DNA from: Zygnema cylindricum
Taxonomy: Eukaryota > Streptophyta > Zygnematophyceae > Zygnematales > Zygnemataceae
Length of the DNA: 60,949 nucleotides
NCBI GenBank assembly: GCA_037447655.1
Contig: JBBHKE010001244.1
Location: 352,346-413,294 of the forward strand
Direction: 5' to 3'
Made by a program: the position numbers and the translations under genes. The first letter of the stretch is position 1; every line of letters starts with the position of its first letter. Positions 58,077 to 60,949 of the stretch are shown piece by piece. The notes beneath the pieces are model-generated. The model was not told where the DNA came from and searched no databases. It saw nothing but the letters and a program-made list of their open reading frames with translations.

Positions 58077-59330
58077 CTTTTATCAAAAACCTCCGGTTTT
58101 TATTCATTTAAGCTTATATTATACTACAAAGTGGACGGTAAAACGACTCCACGCAAAGGCTACAAAATTTAGCAAATTTGTTTATACGGGCCAAAATCTC
58201 TGCAGTATTTTGCATACTTTTTGGCACCGCCCATTTTTATTCGGCAAACCTAAAATTGTTTTTCGACTATACGTGACGAAAGCCATTTCCCCCCTTATTT
58301 GTTTTTCCCTTATGTGTTTTCAAGTTGAGTGGCAGGAGAACCCGTCCATTTTAACGAGATTTGGAAAATTACCGAGTGATTAGACATTTTTAGGATATCC
58401 TTTCGTCGACGTTGTACCTTTTTATTTCCTTTTTTTGGGGGGGGGGGTTGCGATATCACTTATTTAGTGTGAACAAAGATCGTAATTATCTAATGGGATT
58501 GCTTTTGGCCGCCATCAAATTTCAATGAATAGGTCTTATGAGTACACCGTGAATCACTATTGGTGTAAAGAAAATTTTCTTGTAAAGAAACACATAATGT
58601 TATCAACTCTAATTTGTGTTCAACAAAACATTAACGCCAATTTACACATGTAACAGTAATTTGGATACACGTACAGTATGTGATAGCTCGTGTTCATATC
58701 GACGACGTTTGAACATGTGAGAACCGATTTGGAACATGTCTTTGGGTACTACGAATCAAATTTGGGGCGCTTTCCTGTTTCGACGCCATTATCTCATACT
58801 TTTTTTGTATTTTGGTATGATACAATGCTACAATATTAGTACATATGGACACATTTTGTACATCACACTATTTTTGTACATTTTGTATTACTATAATTGG
58901 CATTCATTAAACTTTACCTTATTAGCGTAAATCAAAATGTAGTATTGTGAGGGTCGTGATGACCAGGCATCGATATAGAATTTAACACACACAATTCATG
59001 GTGTGGGTCTAAATTGGGATTTTACGCGAAACTTTTTGAGCATTTTTGAAATTGGTTGAAGTACCATCTCTTTGAAACTGAGGTACATTCTTCAAACTTC
59101 TCAGGTTCGGATTTGTGTGCTCGTTTAAGCAAACTATTTTACATGCATTTTACACGCTTTAGTGTTCTGTAAAGTTAAATTGTATTAATATTTTGTTGGT
59201 TTTGGGTCACTGAACCGAAATAGTATTGATTACACTATGTATTCCACGCACTAGTAATTTCTTTACTCTAATAGTAACTTTACACTCATAATCCATCATT
59301 ATTTTTCTCCTCATCAATTTGGAGTGGTCC
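58077..59330. other. HROB 3' flank
   Basis: A G run of 11 lies at about 58438-58448. The left end of a miniature element (ACACCGTGAATCACTATTGG) starts at 58544 and fades after about 115 bases. No gene is supported. Confidence 0.5.
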
Positions 59331-59332
59331 TT

Positions 59333-60560
59333 CGGTGAGGTTGTGAAGACGTGGTCAAATGGATTCGAGCTTTGTTGGAGGTCCATCCGGATTGGTTTGT
59401 CCTTCAAGTCGATGTTTTCAACGCCTTCAATACGGTGCATCGGTTTTCGGAGCTTGTAGTTGCCACTTTCCTGATTGTCTAATTATTCCCTTGTGTGCGA
59501 GCTTTGTATTCTTTGACGAGCAACCTCTCCTCCTCAAGATATGGTTCCTCTCTCTTCCGTGATCAGCACTCGTCAAGGCGACCATCTTGGAGGACCTTTC
59601 TCTGCCCTTGCCCATTATCGAGCCCTGCGTGCTTCCGCTATCGCTTTCCCCTCGTTTGCAGATGATCCGCATATTGGTGGCCGTATGGACTAGATTGTGT
59701 TGGCATATAGTTTTTTCAAATATCGTGTGGTCGAACTCAACCTTTCTGTCCAGCCCTCGAGGTGCGTCATTTGGTCCCTTCAAGATATTCCTTTACCCCC
59801 CCTCTTGGTTTTCCAAAAACTCCTCCCTCCGATGCTATTCATGTGTTTAGTTTCTCGCTTGGTTCGAACACTTCCGTGACCCAATTTCTTGATGTTGCAC
59901 TTTAGACAGATTTGTCTCGCGCGGACGACTTTCCCGACCTTCTCGATCACCAATTGGCTTTTGTTAGGTTGACTAGGTGTTTCCCCCACCACCCCTCTTA
60001 CTCTTACTCGCATTTCCCCTTGCCATTGCGAATGCTGCTTCCGAGAAGGGAATTTTTGTGCGCCTGGAGATTTCTCATATTATTCCTTCGCGCAAGATCG
60101 ATATTGTTTTGCTCGATGGTGCACAACGCATATTTGGTGACATTGTTATAGCGAACCCTACTTCGCTATAGTCTTTGGTCAAGCAGCTCGACAAGTTGGA
60201 GTGGCCTCTTGTGATGCCGCTAAGATGAAAGAGGGTGATTATGCACACTGAGATCCCATGGACGATTTTCAGTCAAGATCTTTGGTTGTTTGGGTGTTGC
60301 TTTGCACGAGTCTCTTTGTACAAGTGGCCGGTGCTCATTCGAGCAACGGGACCCTGGGAGCCCTCTTGCTTCGTTCCTTACTTCCTTTTATCGTCAACGT
60401 TTATCTGTGGCTTTAGAGCGAGTGCTATGTTCTAGCCTCCTATGATCAACTATTGCAGTTATGGATCGCCGGTGTGTTCCAATATTCCCTCAACATGCTC
60501 CCCAAGGCTTGGGGGACCTACGAGGTTGCTTGTCATAGATATTTATTTCTGTTGAAGTTG
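59333..60560 (+). pseudogene. Decayed reverse-transcriptase element (copy 2)
   Basis: Read across several frameshifts and stops, the plus strand keeps reverse-transcriptase landmarks in order. Near 59348-59440 is RALLEVHPDWFVLQVDVFNA, then FNTV (motif A, aspartate in QVD). At 59587-59682 are GGPFSALAHYRALRASAIAF and SFADDPHIGG (motif C, FADD at 59656-59667). Then comes VELNLSVQPSRCVIWSL, and near 59900 DFPDLLDHQLAFVRLTRCF. Near 60050-60170 is RKIDIVLLDGAQRIFGDIVI, then ANPTS, and then AAKMKEGDYA with LLLRSLLPFIV. This order matches a reverse-transcriptase family common in charophytes and early land plants. It is inactive. Confidence 0.7.
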
Positions 60561-60949
60561 GGTTGGGTCGTGTCGGTTTAAGCGCGTGGTTGTGCTTTTA
60601 ATTTGTGGTTGTTGCCTCTTTGAGTGTCTTTGTCTTAGATGCCATTTTTATGTGTTCACAGTACTTTTCTTTTTTGCCCTGCTTTTAGTTTTTCAGATGT
60701 AGCCATGCCACCCTTTTTGTACCCCTAGACTTCGGTGGTCTCCCTTTGCGCTTTTTACTTAATCTCAAATTTGCACTTATAGTTTCCTTATGCTAATTAC
60801 TTCTTTACACTGATAGAAGCTCATGGTTACTGTAGCGTCACACGGCAAACCCTACTTGAAGCCATCATTGGAAAACCACCGCTATTCCACGCCAGCTGAA
60901 TGTGTAAAGTTAACAGCAACTACACATACTATATGTACTATATATACTA
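60561..60949. other. Right edge, probable 3' tail of the reverse-transcriptase element
   Basis: Up to about 60740 the sequence (for example TTTGCCCTGCTTTTAG near 60674) parallels 31600-31740 (TTTGCCCTGTTTTCCC). Beyond that, GCTAATTACTTCTTTACACT at about 60793 recalls the interior of the miniature elements. No gene is supported. Confidence 0.4.

Noticed and set aside
1-60949. CRISPR arrays, bacterial operons or prophage
   Set aside because: The genes are spliced and eukaryotic; repeat arrays here lack the regular repeat-spacer structure of CRISPR.

Overview
This window is eukaryotic nuclear DNA: AT-rich, gene-poor, repeat-rich, with spliced genes whose exons are joined by GT..AG introns from 62 nt to about 3.3 kb. 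The protein relationships point to a streptophyte. The Mediator subunit and the KH protein both resemble plant versions, and a decayed reverse transcriptase resembles one seen in charophyte algae and early land plants. A charophyte or bryophyte-grade genome is my best guess; the species cannot be read from the sequence. No bacterial genes, operons or CRISPR arrays are present.

Three genes are well supported. (1) MED13, plus strand, about 10.59-28.37 kb. I rebuilt 19 exons whose splice phases all agree; the first ~40-60 codons are not found. (2) A three-KH-domain RNA-binding protein of the FLK/PEPPER type, minus strand, 48.00-42.81 kb, 6 exons, 509 codons. Its third exon has no ATG and is easy to miss. 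(3) A plant HROB homologue (the partner of the MCM8-MCM9 helicase in homologous recombination), plus strand, 53.47-58.08 kb, 6 exons, 677 codons. They have separate promoters and act in transcription, RNA processing and DNA repair. I see no sign that they form one pathway.

Layout: 1-9.5 kb is repeats (a perfect 56-bp palindrome, tandem arrays, an 800-bp ATC array, a TA array, a cluster of short inverted-repeat elements). At 9.57-10.08 kb lies a decayed, unrecognised coding-like stretch on the minus strand. MED13 fills 10.6-28.4 kb and contains a 1.42-kb direct duplication of five exons around a 10-N assembly gap, probably unmerged alleles. From 28.4 to 42.8 kb there is no intact gene: a reverse transcriptase remnant, TIR-bearing repeats and tandem arrays. 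The KH gene follows. From 48.1 to 53.4 kb are hAT-like non-autonomous elements, one interrupted by a second 10-N gap, and nested miniature elements. HROB follows, and 59.3-60.5 kb carries a longer reverse transcriptase remnant.

No convincing new biological system was found. The points most worth a second look are the MED13 exon duplication, the plant HROB gene, the 56-bp palindrome, the paired hAT-like elements, the head-to-tail miniature elements and the unidentified minus-strand coding remnant.
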